64,000 nt of DNA from assembly GCA_963738185.1 (NCBI GenBank), contig CAVTVA010000003.1, forward strand, positions 2,108,001-2,172,000, in the 5' to 3' direction. The notes under the pieces are model-generated. The model was not told the DNA's origin. It ran no database searches and saw only the letters and a program-made list of their open reading frames with translations. Origin of the DNA: AP-15 sp963738185 (lineage in GTDB: Bacteria > Pseudomonadota > Alphaproteobacteria > ATCC43930 > CGMCC-115725). Made by a program: the position numbers and the translations under genes. This document shows positions 51,447 through 59,847 of this stretch, piece by piece. Numbering within the stretch: the stretch's first letter is position 1; each line of letters opens with the position of its first letter.

Positions 51447-52396
51447 AGGCGCGCCAGCACCGTGTCCTTGAAGCGGCGCATCTCGGCGAGCGAAGCGTCG
51501 GCGTCGGGACGCTCGAAATCGATGTCGACGGCGGCGACCCCGAGCTCGCGCAAGGCCCGAAGGTCGGCGGCGATGTCGGCGCTGCTGCCGCCGAAGAGCC
51601 GGCGCTCGCCGTCTGAAGCCCGGTCCGGCACCGCCTCGCCATAGCGCTTGATCCGGTAGGTCAGTGCCAGCGTCGCCGGGTCGCGGCCGGCCTCGGCGGC
51701 AAACCGGCGCAGCCGCGCCACGCCAGCGCGATAGCGCGGCAGGCTGTCGAGCAGGTGCCGGTTGTTGCTGCCGATCGGATACCACGCGTCGCCGAGCCGT
51801 GCCGCGCGGCGCAGGGCGGGCCCGCTCTCGCCGCCGACCCAGATCGGCGGGTGCGGCCGCTGCACCGGCTTCGGCTCAAACAGGACGCCGTCGAACCTGA
51901 CCCAGTCCCCGTCGAAGCGCGGCGCCTGCTCGGTCCACAAGCTGCGGAACGCGCGGATGTATTCGTCGGTGACCGCGCCGCGCGCGGCAAACGGCGTGAC
52001 CGCCACCGCGTCGAACTCGCTTTCGAGCCAGCCGGCGCCGATGCCGATGGTAAGCCGCCCGCCCGACAAGACGTCGATCGTCGCCAGCATCTTGGCGGCG
52101 AGCACCGCCGGCCGGTACGGCACCACCATGACCGCCAGCACCAGGCGGATCTGCTTTGTCCTAGCCGCGACATAGGCCGCCGCGGTCAGCTGGTCGTGCC
52201 GCCGCTGCGGCCCCTCGCCGAAGAATTCGCCGCTCTCGGAATAGGGGTAGCCGGGCGCCTTCAGGTTGGGCAGCAGGATGTGGTCGGTCAGGGTCAGGTA
52301 GTCATAGCCGAGCGCCTCCCCCTCCTGCGCGATCCGGGTCACGATCTCCGGCTCGGACATCGGGCCGCTGATCGGCAGGTTGAAACCGAATTGCAT
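51443..52396 (-). CDS. LLM-class F420/FMN-dependent oxidoreductase
   Basis: 317-residue luciferase-like monooxygenase-fold enzyme (TIM barrel). Family landmarks: F-G-F-N-L-P-I-S-G-P start, L-T-L-T-D-H-I-L-L-P, V-L-S-G-G-R-L-T-I-G-I-G-A-G-W and P-I-W-V-G-G-E-S-G-P. The N-terminus and G-I-G-A-G-W favour the F420-dependent branch, but FMN cannot be excluded. The stop codon (TAG) is formed by the end of the MITE-like element. Substrate unknown. Confidence 0.88.
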   Translation of the reverse strand: MQFGFNLPISGPMSEPEIVTRIAQEGEALGYDYLTLTDHILLPNLKAPGYPYSESGEFFGEGPQRRHDQLTAAAYVAARTKQIRLVLAVMVVPYRPAVLAAKMLATIDVLSGGRLTIGIGAGWLESEFDAVAVTPFAARGAVTDEYIRAFRSLWTEQAPRFDGDWVRFDGVLFEPKPVQRPHPPIWVGGESGPALRRAARLGDAWYPIGSNNRHLLDSLPRYRAGVARLRRFAAEAGRDPATLALTYRIKRYGEAVPDRASDGERRLFGGSSADIAADLRALRELGVAAVDIDFERPDADASLAEMRRFKDTVLARL

Positions 52397-52561
52397 CCCA
52401 ATCTCCGCAAAAAGGCATCCGATAATAAGGGGGCGGTTCGAAGGGGACTATGAGCGAAACCGCGGATACCTGAGGTTGGCGAGCTGCGCCCGGACTCGTA
52501 GCTTCGCCAGGCGCGAAGCATATATCATTACCGCGGTCTCTCCGCCTTGCGGGATATTGCC

Positions 52562-52789
52562 ATGACGAAGCTGCTCGATGTCGCGATCAACAGAATCCGT
52601 GAACTGCCGGATGCCGATCAGGACGAGGCGGCCGAGATTCTGCTGGCCGTCGCCGCAAAGCGGACGCAGCCCGTGCATCTCGACGACGAAACCCGAGCGG
52701 CGGTCCACGAGGGCCGCGCACAAGCAGAGCGCGGCCAGTTTGTTCCCGACGGGGACATGGCCCGGTTCTTCAGGCGCGGCAATGGATGA
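52562..52789 (+). CDS. ParD-like antitoxin
   Basis: 75-residue acidic protein. The N-terminal helical segment (L-L-D-V-A-I-N-R-I-R-E-L-P-D-A-D-Q-D-E-A-A) is followed by L-D-D-E-T-R-A-A-V-H-E-G-R-A-Q-A-E-R-G-Q-F, typical of addiction-module antitoxins preceding RelE/ParE toxins. It overlaps the toxin start by ATGA. Autoregulation with the toxin is expected from the family. Confidence 0.82.
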   Translation: MTKLLDVAINRIRELPDADQDEAAEILLAVAAKRTQPVHLDDETRAAVHEGRAQAERGQFVPDGDMARFFRRGNG

Positions 52790-53073
52790 GGATTCGCTAC
52801 ACGCTTCGTGCGCGCGCCGACCTCGAAGAGATTTGCGAGTATCTTGAGAGGCGAGCGCCAACAGCCGCGCAATCGTTGAAGTCGCAAGTCGAGCGCCAGG
52901 TCGGGTGGCTCGGCCGGTTCCCCTACATGACGCCAGCAACCGACGAGCCGAACATCCGAGAACTGACGCTGTCACGGCACCCTTACAAAATCTACTACGA
53001 GATCGCGGGCGAAGAGGTACGGATCCTGCACATTCGCCACGCAAGACGGAGACCGGCAAAGCGACCGCGATAA
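52786..53073 (+). CDS. ParE/RelE-family toxin
   Basis: 95-residue basic protein: I-R-Y-T-L-R-A-R-A-D-L-E-E-I-C-E-Y-L at the start, then R-E-L-T-L-S-R-H-P-Y-K-I-Y-Y-E-I and V-R-I-L-H-I-R-H-A-R-R at the end, the standard ParE pattern. ParE members poison gyrase; RelE members cut mRNA. The lack of a clear RelE catalytic set favours ParE. Directly coupled to the antitoxin gene by a 4-bp overlap. Confidence 0.87.
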   Translation: MRIRYTLRARADLEEICEYLERRAPTAAQSLKSQVERQVGWLGRFPYMTPATDEPNIRELTLSRHPYKIYYEIAGEEVRILHIRHARRRPAKRPR

Positions 53074-53165
53074 GCCGCAATCAAGCACCCGGTTGCGATG
53101 AGTCGGCGATTGTGCCGAGTTCAGCCGCGCGATAGCCTATCCGTTCGCGGCGAAAGGGGGAGGCG

Positions 53166-54113
53166 ATGCAGCTGGGGTTTGTCGGCACCGGCACGATGGG
53201 GACGCCGATCGCCGGCTGTCTGATCGACGCCGGCCATTCGTTGACCGTCTACGATGTCCGGGCCGAGGCGACGCAGGCGCTGGCCGGGCGCGGCGCCGGT
53301 GCGGTCGCCAGCCCGCGCGCGGTGGCCGAGCGGAGCGAAATCGTGTTTACCTCGCTGCCGGGCCCGGACCAGATGGAGCCGGCCGTGCTCGACCCGGCGA
53401 CCGGCATCCTCGCCGGGCTGCGCGCCGGCGCCGGCTATATCGACCTGACGACCAACGCGCCCTCGGTCGCGCGGCGGGTGGCCGCGGCGTGCCGCGCGCG
53501 CGGCATCGACATGCTCGACGCGCCGGTCAGCGGCCGGCCGCCGGGGATGACCGTCATGGTCGGCGGCGACGCCGCGGTGTTCGCGCGATGCCGGCCGCTG
53601 TTCGAGGCGATCGCCCGCAACATCTTCTATGTCGGCGAGGCGGGGGCCGGCTGCATCGCTAAGCTCGTCACCCAATATCTTGGCTACACCAATTTTGTCG
53701 CGGCGCTCGAAGGGCTGCTGATCGGCGCCAAGGCGGGGGTCGATCCCGGCGTCCTGGCGCAGATCGTGCCGTTCAGCGCCGGCGCCAGCCGCACTTTCGA
53801 CAACATCCCGCGCTCGGTGTTGTCGGGCGCGTTCACCGCCGGCGGCACGCTCGACATTGTCGCCAAGGACCTGCATCTGGCCGGGGAGCTCGCGCGCGAG
53901 GTCGGCGCGCCGGCCAATCTCGGGCTTCTCGCCCACGATGTGCTGCACCGGGCGCAGGCCCAAGGCTGGGGTCAGGATGGCTTTCCGATCGCCGCGCGCA
54001 TCTTGGAGGCAATGGCCGGCTGCGAGCTGCGTTCGCAGACCGCGCAGAACGCGGCAACCTACCAGGCCGACGATCCGCGCCGTGCCCCTGCCGGCGGTCA
54101 ATCACCGCGATAA
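53166..54113 (+). CDS. 3-hydroxyisobutyrate dehydrogenase-family NAD(P)-dependent oxidoreductase
   Basis: 315-residue beta-hydroxyacid dehydrogenase. The Rossmann motif is G-F-V-G-T-G-T-M-G-T-P at residues 4-14. The substrate-binding D-A-P-V-S-G-R-P and the catalytic-Lys motif G-A-G-C-I-A-K-L-V-T-Q-Y (Lys before L-V) are typical. GGGGGAGG lies 4-5 bases upstream of the ATG. Substrates in the family include 3-hydroxyisobutyrate, tartronate semialdehyde and glyoxylate; not resolvable here. Confidence 0.9.
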   Translation: MQLGFVGTGTMGTPIAGCLIDAGHSLTVYDVRAEATQALAGRGAGAVASPRAVAERSEIVFTSLPGPDQMEPAVLDPATGILAGLRAGAGYIDLTTNAPSVARRVAAACRARGIDMLDAPVSGRPPGMTVMVGGDAAVFARCRPLFEAIARNIFYVGEAGAGCIAKLVTQYLGYTNFVAALEGLLIGAKAGVDPGVLAQIVPFSAGASRTFDNIPRSVLSGAFTAGGTLDIVAKDLHLAGELAREVGAPANLGLLAHDVLHRAQAQGWGQDGFPIAARILEAMAGCELRSQTAQNAATYQADDPRRAPAGGQSPR

Positions 54114-54187
54114 CAAAGGTCGCGTGCTGACCATTTGGTTAAACGGTTGCCTGCAGAAGCATCTTTTGTTCTATTAGGTTGAGGCGG

Positions 54188-55147
54188 ATGTCGATCCTAC
54201 ACTCCGACATGGTCCGCATCCCCGGCGGCACATTCCTTATGGGCTCGGACCATCATTACCCGGAGGAGGCGCCGGCCCACCGGGTCAGCGTCGATCCGTT
54301 CCTGATCGACCGGCATCCGGTGACCAATCGGCAATTCCGCGAGTTTGTCAGGGCGACCGGCCACGTCACCTTTGCCCAGATCCCACCCGACCCGAAGGAT
54401 TATCCGGGCGCATTGCCGCACATGATTTACGCCGGCTCGCTCGTCTTCACTCCACCGGCGCACCCGGTCGATCTGCGCGACTGGAGCCAGTGGTGGGTTT
54501 TCCTCAAGGGCGCCGACTGGCGCCATCCCTATGGCCCCAAAAGCAATATCGGCGGGCTCGACAGCCATCCGGTGGTGCATGTCAGCTTTGGCGACGCGCT
54601 CGCTTATGCGCATTGGGCCGGCAAGGAGCTGCCGAGCGAGGCCGAATGGGAATTTGCCGCGCGCGGCGGGCTCGCCGGCGCCGAATTCGCCTGGGGCGAC
54701 GAGTTCACCCCCGGCGGCAAGCACATGGCCAATACCTGGCAAGGGGCGTTCCCGCGCCACAATTTGGCGCTCGACGGCTTTGCCCGCACCTCGCCGGTCG
54801 GCGCGTTTCCGGCCAACGGGTACGGCCTTTGCGACATGATCGGCAATGTCTGGGAATGGACCGCCGACTGGTATTCCGCGAGGCACCCGGCCGATCTGCT
54901 AAAGGCTTGCTGTATCCCGCAAAACCCGCGCGGCGGACCCGAGGCGGCGAGCCATGACCCCCGCCAGCCTGAAATCAGCATCCCGCGCAAAGTATTGAAG
55001 GGCGGCTCGCATCTGTGCGCGCCCAATTACTGCCGCCGCTATCGCCCGGCCGCGCGTCACGCCGAGCCGGTCGATACCTCAACCAGCCATGTCGGCTTTC
55101 GCTGCGTCGTTCGAGAAGGGGGTCACGATGGCGGTGCTGATCAATAA
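54188..55147 (+). CDS. Formylglycine-generating enzyme (SUMF1/EgtB-like fold)
   Basis: 319-residue FGE-sulfatase family protein. It begins V-R-I-P-G-G-T-F-L-M-G-S, has L-P-S-E-A-E-W-E-F-A-A-R-G-G and G-N-V-W-E-W, and ends with G-G-S-H-L-C-A-P-N-Y-C-R-R-Y-R-P. The paired cysteines (about Cys277 and Cys282) are the copper-binding catalytic pair of true aerobic FGEs. It converts the active-site Cys of a sulfatase to formylglycine. The ATG at 54188 follows GAGG. Its end overlaps the sulfatase start by 20 bp, so that protein is its likely substrate. Confidence 0.93.
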   Translation: MSILHSDMVRIPGGTFLMGSDHHYPEEAPAHRVSVDPFLIDRHPVTNRQFREFVRATGHVTFAQIPPDPKDYPGALPHMIYAGSLVFTPPAHPVDLRDWSQWWVFLKGADWRHPYGPKSNIGGLDSHPVVHVSFGDALAYAHWAGKELPSEAEWEFAARGGLAGAEFAWGDEFTPGGKHMANTWQGAFPRHNLALDGFARTSPVGAFPANGYGLCDMIGNVWEWTADWYSARHPADLLKACCIPQNPRGGPEAASHDPRQPEISIPRKVLKGGSHLCAPNYCRRYRPAARHAEPVDTSTSHVGFRCVVREGGHDGGADQ

Positions 55148-57416
55148 ATATTTGATGAGGCGATCGAAAAAAGCGTCCGCTTTGGTGGGAAATAGTCCTG
55201 GGGAGCGGATCGTGGCCCCGCCGCCGGCCGAGCAGGACGGCCGGCGTTGTCGGCGATCTTTGGCGGCATTGCTGGCGCTGGTCGGCATCGGCGTCGCTTC
55301 CGGGCCGGTGCTGGCCGCGGATAAACCGCTGCCCAATATTCTTTTTATTGTGACGGACGATATCGGCATCGACCAATGGCAGCTGTTCGGCTACGGCGAA
55401 GGGGTGCTCGCCCGGACGCCGAATATCAACGCGATCGCGGCGGCGGGGATCAAATTCAACAATGTTTGGGCGATGCCGGCGTGCTCCAACGGGCGCGCCG
55501 CCTTTATTACCGGACGCTACCCGTTCCGCACCAATGTCCTGACCGCCATCGGCAACAATGATCTCGCCAATTTCATGGTCAACCCGAACGAGGCGGCGGT
55601 CCCCAAATTGCTGAAGCAGCGCGGCTACCAGAGCGCGCTGTTTGGCAAGTACCATCTGGGCATCCAGGGCAACAACCCTTACGGCTACCACATGGTGCAG
55701 TCGCTGGGCTTTGACTACTTCGACGGCTGGCTCGACGACACCGGCGATCCTTCGTCGATCGACACGACCGCGGGCGGCGTGTCCAAGCCCGGCACCTGGT
55801 CATGCGGGTTCGTGCGGGATGCGCGCCATGGCGGCGCCGACAAGGGCGCCTGCTACGCCGGCAACAACACGTGCCGCGAGGTCACGAAATCAGGTGCTGA
55901 GGCGCCGGGCCGCATCTGCCGCGACGCCGGCGGCATCTTCGATCCGGACCGTTCATGCGTTAACCCGACGCCGGGCTATATCGATTTTTCGACGCTCAGC
56001 GGCCATTACGTGTCGCCGCTGGTGATCAACCATGAAGACGGGTCGGTCGAGAGGGTGCCATCGACGGATCTGCGGGCGCGCACCTACCGCGGCACCGAGC
56101 AGATCGACGCGGCGATCGCATGGATCAACCGCCAGCCCAAGGGGCGGCCGTGGATGGCGACCGTGACGTTCGCCTCGGCGCACACTCCGCTGATGCAGCC
56201 GCCGCGTCAGTCGCTGCCTGCGGGCGAACCGGACACCAGCAATCTCGATTGCGTCAACTTGGCCGACCAACGAATTTTGTCGGACCAGATGGAAGAGGCG
56301 CTCGACACCGAGGTCGGCCGGCTGTTGCTCGAAACCGGGCTGGCCGGCGGCGCAAACGGCCATCTCGTCTATCGCCCAAAGCAAACCAATAGCTATGTTA
56401 TCCTGGTCACCGACAATGGCAGCAGCGGCGGCGTGGTCAAGGCGCCGTTTGATCCCACCCGGGCAAAGTCCACCGTCTATCAGACCGGCGTGTGGGTCCC
56501 GGGGATCGTCGCCGGCCCGGGAGTAAACCAACCGGGCCGCGAAGTCGGGGCGATGGTCAACCTGGTGGACTTTTATCAGCTGTTCGGCGAACTGGCCGGC
56601 ATCGATGTGCACAAGAGCGTTCCACGCATTGTCGACGCCCAATCCATGCTGCCCTACCTAAAAAATCCAAAACAGCCGAGCATCCGCACGACCAACTTCA
56701 CCCAGATCGGCACAAACCTGCACGCGAACGGCGAAATCAACGGGCCGTGCGTATACAACACCACCACCTGCACGCAAATCGCCCCGACCAAGGGCGTGTG
56801 CGAGGACAACAACGGGGTGTGGTGGGGCGCCGGCGCTACCGACCCCAGCACCAAGGGCATCCCGCCGCAAGGCTTGCAGCTGTGCTGCCAGGTGGCGGTC
56901 TGGCAGCGGGACCACCACCAGACGATTGCCACCGACATCTACCCGCTGGAGGCGGAAGCCATCCGCAATAATAAGTACAAGCTCGTGATCAACCAATACC
57001 AAGGGTATGACTCGGCGGCTAATTCCTGCATGGCGAAGACGAGCACCGAGTTCTATGAGATCAACGAAAAGAAACCTCCCGCACTCAAGCTCGACAAGGC
57101 TGGCACCGACCTGTTGGCGTCCGGCATCCCGCTCGGTCCAGAGCAAAAAAAGAACTACGTCGCACTGACGGCGCAGCTCAAGGCGCTGCGAGCATCGCAG
57201 CCGGATTGCCCCGAAGACATCAATCTCGATGGGGTGGTTAACCGCCGAGACGTTGCGCAATGGGGCTTCTTCCAAAAGCTGTCAGGCGGGTATTCCAGCT
57301 GGGCCGACATCAACCTCGACGGGCTGACCGACCTTCAAGACTTGGAGATCGTGTTGCAAAACCAGGGAAATTGCCGCAAACGACCCGCCCCCGCTATTCC
57401 TCCGCTTGCCCAATAG
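55128..57416 (+). CDS. Exported sulfatase with dockerin-like C-terminal domain
   Basis: 762 residues. Signal region: R-R-C-R-R-S-L-A-A-L-L-A-L-V-G, cleavage near V-L-A-A. Alkaline-phosphatase-superfamily sulfatase domain: metal Asp pair in I-V-T-D-D-I-G (77-78), active-site motif C-S-N-G-R at 119-123 followed by A-A-F-I-T-G-R, and later V-T-D-N-G-S-S-G-G. The canonical motif is C-x-P/A-x-R, so Asn121 is unusual. The C-terminal ~70 residues hold two EF-hand-like loops, D-I-N-L-D-G-V-V-N-R-R-D (697-708) and D-I-N-L-D-G-L-T-D-L-Q-D (727-738), as in type I dockerins. GAAGGGGG precedes the ATG at 55128. Likely acts on a sulfated polymer outside the cell. Confidence 0.88.
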   Translation: MAVLINKYLMRRSKKASALVGNSPGERIVAPPPAEQDGRRCRRSLAALLALVGIGVASGPVLAADKPLPNILFIVTDDIGIDQWQLFGYGEGVLARTPNINAIAAAGIKFNNVWAMPACSNGRAAFITGRYPFRTNVLTAIGNNDLANFMVNPNEAAVPKLLKQRGYQSALFGKYHLGIQGNNPYGYHMVQSLGFDYFDGWLDDTGDPSSIDTTAGGVSKPGTWSCGFVRDARHGGADKGACYAGNNTCREVTKSGAEAPGRICRDAGGIFDPDRSCVNPTPGYIDFSTLSGHYVSPLVINHEDGSVERVPSTDLRARTYRGTEQIDAAIAWINRQPKGRPWMATVTFASAHTPLMQPPRQSLPAGEPDTSNLDCVNLADQRILSDQMEEALDTEVGRLLLETGLAGGANGHLVYRPKQTNSYVILVTDNGSSGGVVKAPFDPTRAKSTVYQTGVWVPGIVAGPGVNQPGREVGAMVNLVDFYQLFGELAGIDVHKSVPRIVDAQSMLPYLKNPKQPSIRTTNFTQIGTNLHANGEINGPCVYNTTTCTQIAPTKGVCEDNNGVWWGAGATDPSTKGIPPQGLQLCCQVAVWQRDHHQTIATDIYPLEAEAIRNNKYKLVINQYQGYDSAANSCMAKTSTEFYEINEKKPPALKLDKAGTDLLASGIPLGPEQKKNYVALTAQLKALRASQPDCPEDINLDGVVNRRDVAQWGFFQKLSGGYSSWADINLDGLTDLQDLEIVLQNQGNCRKRPAPAIPPLAQ

Positions 57417-57520
57417 TGCTCAGAATCATTTATAGGCTTCATTAGATGGCGGCGAAACGCCAAGAATCTCGTCACACCGGCAAAACAGGCTGTGTGAAAA
57501 ACCGTGCTGGCCATCCAGAA

Positions 57521-57600
57521 TGTCGTCCCCGCGAAAGCGGAGACCCAGGGCAACAGGCTGAAATCCCGGATTCCCGCTTGCGCGGGAATGACGGGAAAGG
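57521..57600. repeat. REP-like repeat (CGCGAAAGCGG ... GCGCGGGAATGACGG)
   Basis: The unit GTCGTCCCCGCGAAAGCGGAG and a facing GGATTCCCGCTTGCGCGGGAATGAC form the common alphaproteobacterial palindromic repeat seen in intergenic spaces. A related copy lies at about 42250-42285. Confidence 0.7.
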
Positions 57601-57708
57601 GGTCCGAGGAAGGCGGACATGCAGTTTTCACACGGCCTGAAAAGCCGGTGCCCGTGGCAGAGATGGGTCCCGGCCTTCGAGCGTGTGAAGAAATCGCCAT
57701 CAAGTCGC

Positions 57709-57954
57709 CTTCCCGGCGAAGGAGCGTGTGAACAAATTGAAGATGGGCGGGACCGGCGCCGTGCGTCCCCCGCTTTCGCGAGGGCAGGCCCTTCGAGACA
57801 GCCGCTTCGCGGCTTCCTCAGGATGAGGTATTTTCTTATCGCTATCAATAGGATACCTCATGCTGAGGAGCGCCGAAGGTGCGTCTCGAAGCACCCACGA
57901 TGTCGAGGCAGCAAGCGCTTTGGGAATTGTTTCACACGCTCCTTCGCCGGGAAG
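57709..57954. repeat. 246-bp palindromic composite repeat
   Basis: Outer arms CTTCCCGGCGAAGGAGCGTG (from 57709, extending to 57735) and their complement ending at 57954 enclose a second inverted pair, GAGACAGCCGC.../CCTCAGGATGAGG and CCTCATGCTGAGGAGCG. One repeat family therefore appears to have inserted symmetrically within another. Confidence 0.6.
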
Positions 57955-58179
57955 ATGATAAAGGTAGATCCCGTGGATGGATCTTCTGACTGAGTCTGAG
58001 CAATAGCTGCCGGAAGGCATCGACGAAGCGCCGCAATGAGGGGCAATGCGGCTTTCCTGGCGGTGCGGGTGCTCTCGAAGAACCGCGGCTTCTGCGGCTG
58101 CGCATCAAATGCGCGCGGGCGCTGGTGCGGGCGGCGCTCCGGCAATAACATACAGGGCGCGGCAGACAGGAGGGCGATC

Positions 58180-59571
58180 ATGACCACCGCACGGGCATCG
58201 GGATATCGGCCGGGTCTCGTCGATTTGAGCCGGGGGCAGGTCAGCCGCGAGATTTTTGTCAGCGACGAGATCTATGCGCAGGAGCAGGAGCGGCTGTTCG
58301 CCCGCGCCTGGCTCTTTGTCGGGCATGAGAGCCAGATCCCAAAGCCGGGCGACTTCTTCGTTTCGGGGATGGGCGAGGAGAGCGTGATCCTGTGCCGCGA
58401 CCGCGCCGGCGCGGTCCATGTGTTTCTCAATTCGTGCCGGCACCGCGGCATGAAGGTGTGCCGCTATGACGAGGGCTCGACGCCGGTCTTCACCTGCCCC
58501 TATCACGGCTGGAGCTACGGCACCGACGGCAAATTGGTCGGGGTCCCGTACTTCCGCGAGGCCTACCACTCCAAGCTCGACCGCTCGCAATGGGGCTTGG
58601 TCGAGGTCGCGCAATTGTGCAACTACAAAGGATCGATCTGGGCCACCTGGGACCCTGCGGCACCGTCCTTCAGCGAATATCTCGGCGATTTCGCGCGCTA
58701 TCTCGATCTGAGCGTGGACAGCTGGGACGGCGGCGAGGGCGGCATCGAGGTCTTGGGCGGCATCCAGAAATGGCTGATCCCGTGCAACTGGAAGTTCCCG
58801 GCCGAGAATTTCTGCGGTGACAGCTATCACAACATCAGCCACCGCTCGGTCGATCTGGCCGGCATCGGCCCGTCGGGGAGCGGCCGGCGCGACATGCGCG
58901 AGCGCGAGATGGCGCGCCGGCTGCAGGTGTCGCTGTACGAGCGCGGCCACCAGACCGGGGTCTATGTGATGCCGCAGGGCGAGCCGACCCCGCCCGCCTA
59001 CGCGCACTCGCCGATCGTCTCCGAATATTTCACGCATTGCGAAGAGGAGCGGCGCCGGCGGCTTGGCGAATGGGGCCGGGTGATCGGCAGCCCCGGCGAA
59101 GTCTTTCCCAACATCGCCTTGCATCCGCGCCAGCCGCGCACGATCGCGGTGTGGCACCCGCGCGGCGCGCACCAGACCGAGTGCTGGCGCTGGTACTTCG
59201 TCGATAAGGCGGCGCCGCAGGAGGTCAAGGATTTCCTGCGCGACTATTACATCCGCTATTCCGGCCCGGCCGGGATGACCGAGCAGGACGACATGGAGAA
59301 TTGGAACTACGCCCATGCCGCCAGCCGCGGCACGATCGCGCGGCGCCACCCCTACAGCTACGAGCAGGGGCAGGGCTACGAGATCGACAATTACGAATGG
59401 CAGGGGCTGCGCATTCCCGGCACGGTCATGGACATCACCGAGGCGAAATCGAGCGAGCACAATCTGCGCAACCTCTACCGGCGCTGGGCCGAGTTTATGG
59501 AGGCCGACAGCTGGGACGAGCTCGCGACCTGGCGGTGCTCGGGTCACGGCATCGTGCGGGCCGCCGAATGA
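58180..59571 (+). CDS. Rieske aromatic ring-hydroxylating dioxygenase, alpha subunit
   Basis: 463 residues. The N-terminal Rieske [2Fe-2S] domain has C-R-H-R-G and C-P-Y-H-G-W ligands (C-x-H ... C-x2-H). The catalytic domain has G-D-S-Y-H-N-I-S-H, giving the two His of the mononuclear iron site, with a later Asp expected. The ATG at 58180 is preceded by CAGGAGGGC. It needs a reductase and usually a beta subunit; neither is adjacent, but a 68-residue protein overlaps its end and a flavin-monooxygenase-like gene follows. The substrate is probably an aromatic acid. Confidence 0.92.
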   Translation: MTTARASGYRPGLVDLSRGQVSREIFVSDEIYAQEQERLFARAWLFVGHESQIPKPGDFFVSGMGEESVILCRDRAGAVHVFLNSCRHRGMKVCRYDEGSTPVFTCPYHGWSYGTDGKLVGVPYFREAYHSKLDRSQWGLVEVAQLCNYKGSIWATWDPAAPSFSEYLGDFARYLDLSVDSWDGGEGGIEVLGGIQKWLIPCNWKFPAENFCGDSYHNISHRSVDLAGIGPSGSGRRDMREREMARRLQVSLYERGHQTGVYVMPQGEPTPPAYAHSPIVSEYFTHCEEERRRRLGEWGRVIGSPGEVFPNIALHPRQPRTIAVWHPRGAHQTECWRWYFVDKAAPQEVKDFLRDYYIRYSGPAGMTEQDDMENWNYAHAASRGTIARRHPYSYEQGQGYEIDNYEWQGLRIPGTVMDITEAKSSEHNLRNLYRRWAEFMEADSWDELATWRCSGHGIVRAAE

Positions 59572-59774
59572 GCGAGCTGGTCAACACCCGCCTGTTGGCC
59601 CCCGGCATGCAGATCGTGCTGGTCGATGGTGCGGTGGCCGAGATCGTCTCCAACCCGTTGGACGGTGTGTGGGTGTTCGCGCGCTATCTGTCCTCGCCGA
59701 CCGACCCCTCGGTCGTCGGCAGCGAGGAGATGATCTTCGCGCAGGACATCGCCGAAATCCGCAAGCTGCCTTGA
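59568..59774 (+). CDS. Small protein encoded between Rieske oxygenase and flavoprotein genes
   Basis: 68-residue protein starting in an ATGA overlap with the oxygenase gene. Beta-rich sequence (L-L-A-P-G-M-Q-I-V-L-V-D-G-A-V-A-E-I-V, V-W-V-F-A-R-Y-L) ending D-I-A-E-I-R-K-L-P, with no Cys. It is far shorter than a normal oxygenase beta subunit (about 160-180 residues) and lacks ferredoxin cysteines. The tight coupling suggests an accessory of the oxygenase. Unknown family. Confidence 0.65.
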   Translation: MSELVNTRLLAPGMQIVLVDGAVAEIVSNPLDGVWVFARYLSSPTDPSVVGSEEMIFAQDIAEIRKLP

Positions 59775-59847
59775 GCCCCTTAAGACGCCGCCCGAGAGGA
59801 CCCCGGCGTCGAAGCTCGGTGGGCCGAGCGGCAGCAGGAGAAGCCCG

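Larger units (their letters stand above)
57417..58179. other. Long repeat-rich intergenic region
   Basis: About 760 bp without a credible gene. It holds, in order, a CGGGAATGAC-type hairpin repeat (about 57521-57600), a large inverted repeat (57709-57954) and a CTCATGCTGAGGAG-type repeat nested within it. Short frames here translate repeat units and have no ribosome sites. The Rieske promoter should lie in the last 200 bp. Confidence 0.6.

Noticed and set aside
53121..54101. Minus-strand 326-codon frame opposite the hydroxyisobutyrate dehydrogenase-like gene
   Set aside because: Arg/Ala/Gly-rich antisense frame without recognisable domains; the + strand has Rossmann and catalytic-Lys motifs.
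54114..54187. Promoter-like TTGCCT ... TCTATT upstream of the FGE gene
   Set aside because: Only weak matches at both boxes; the gap is A+T-richer than its surroundings but the evidence is insufficient.
57417..58179. Short frames in the repeat-rich gap as small genes
   Set aside because: They translate repeat units, lack ribosome sites and appear equally in all frames.
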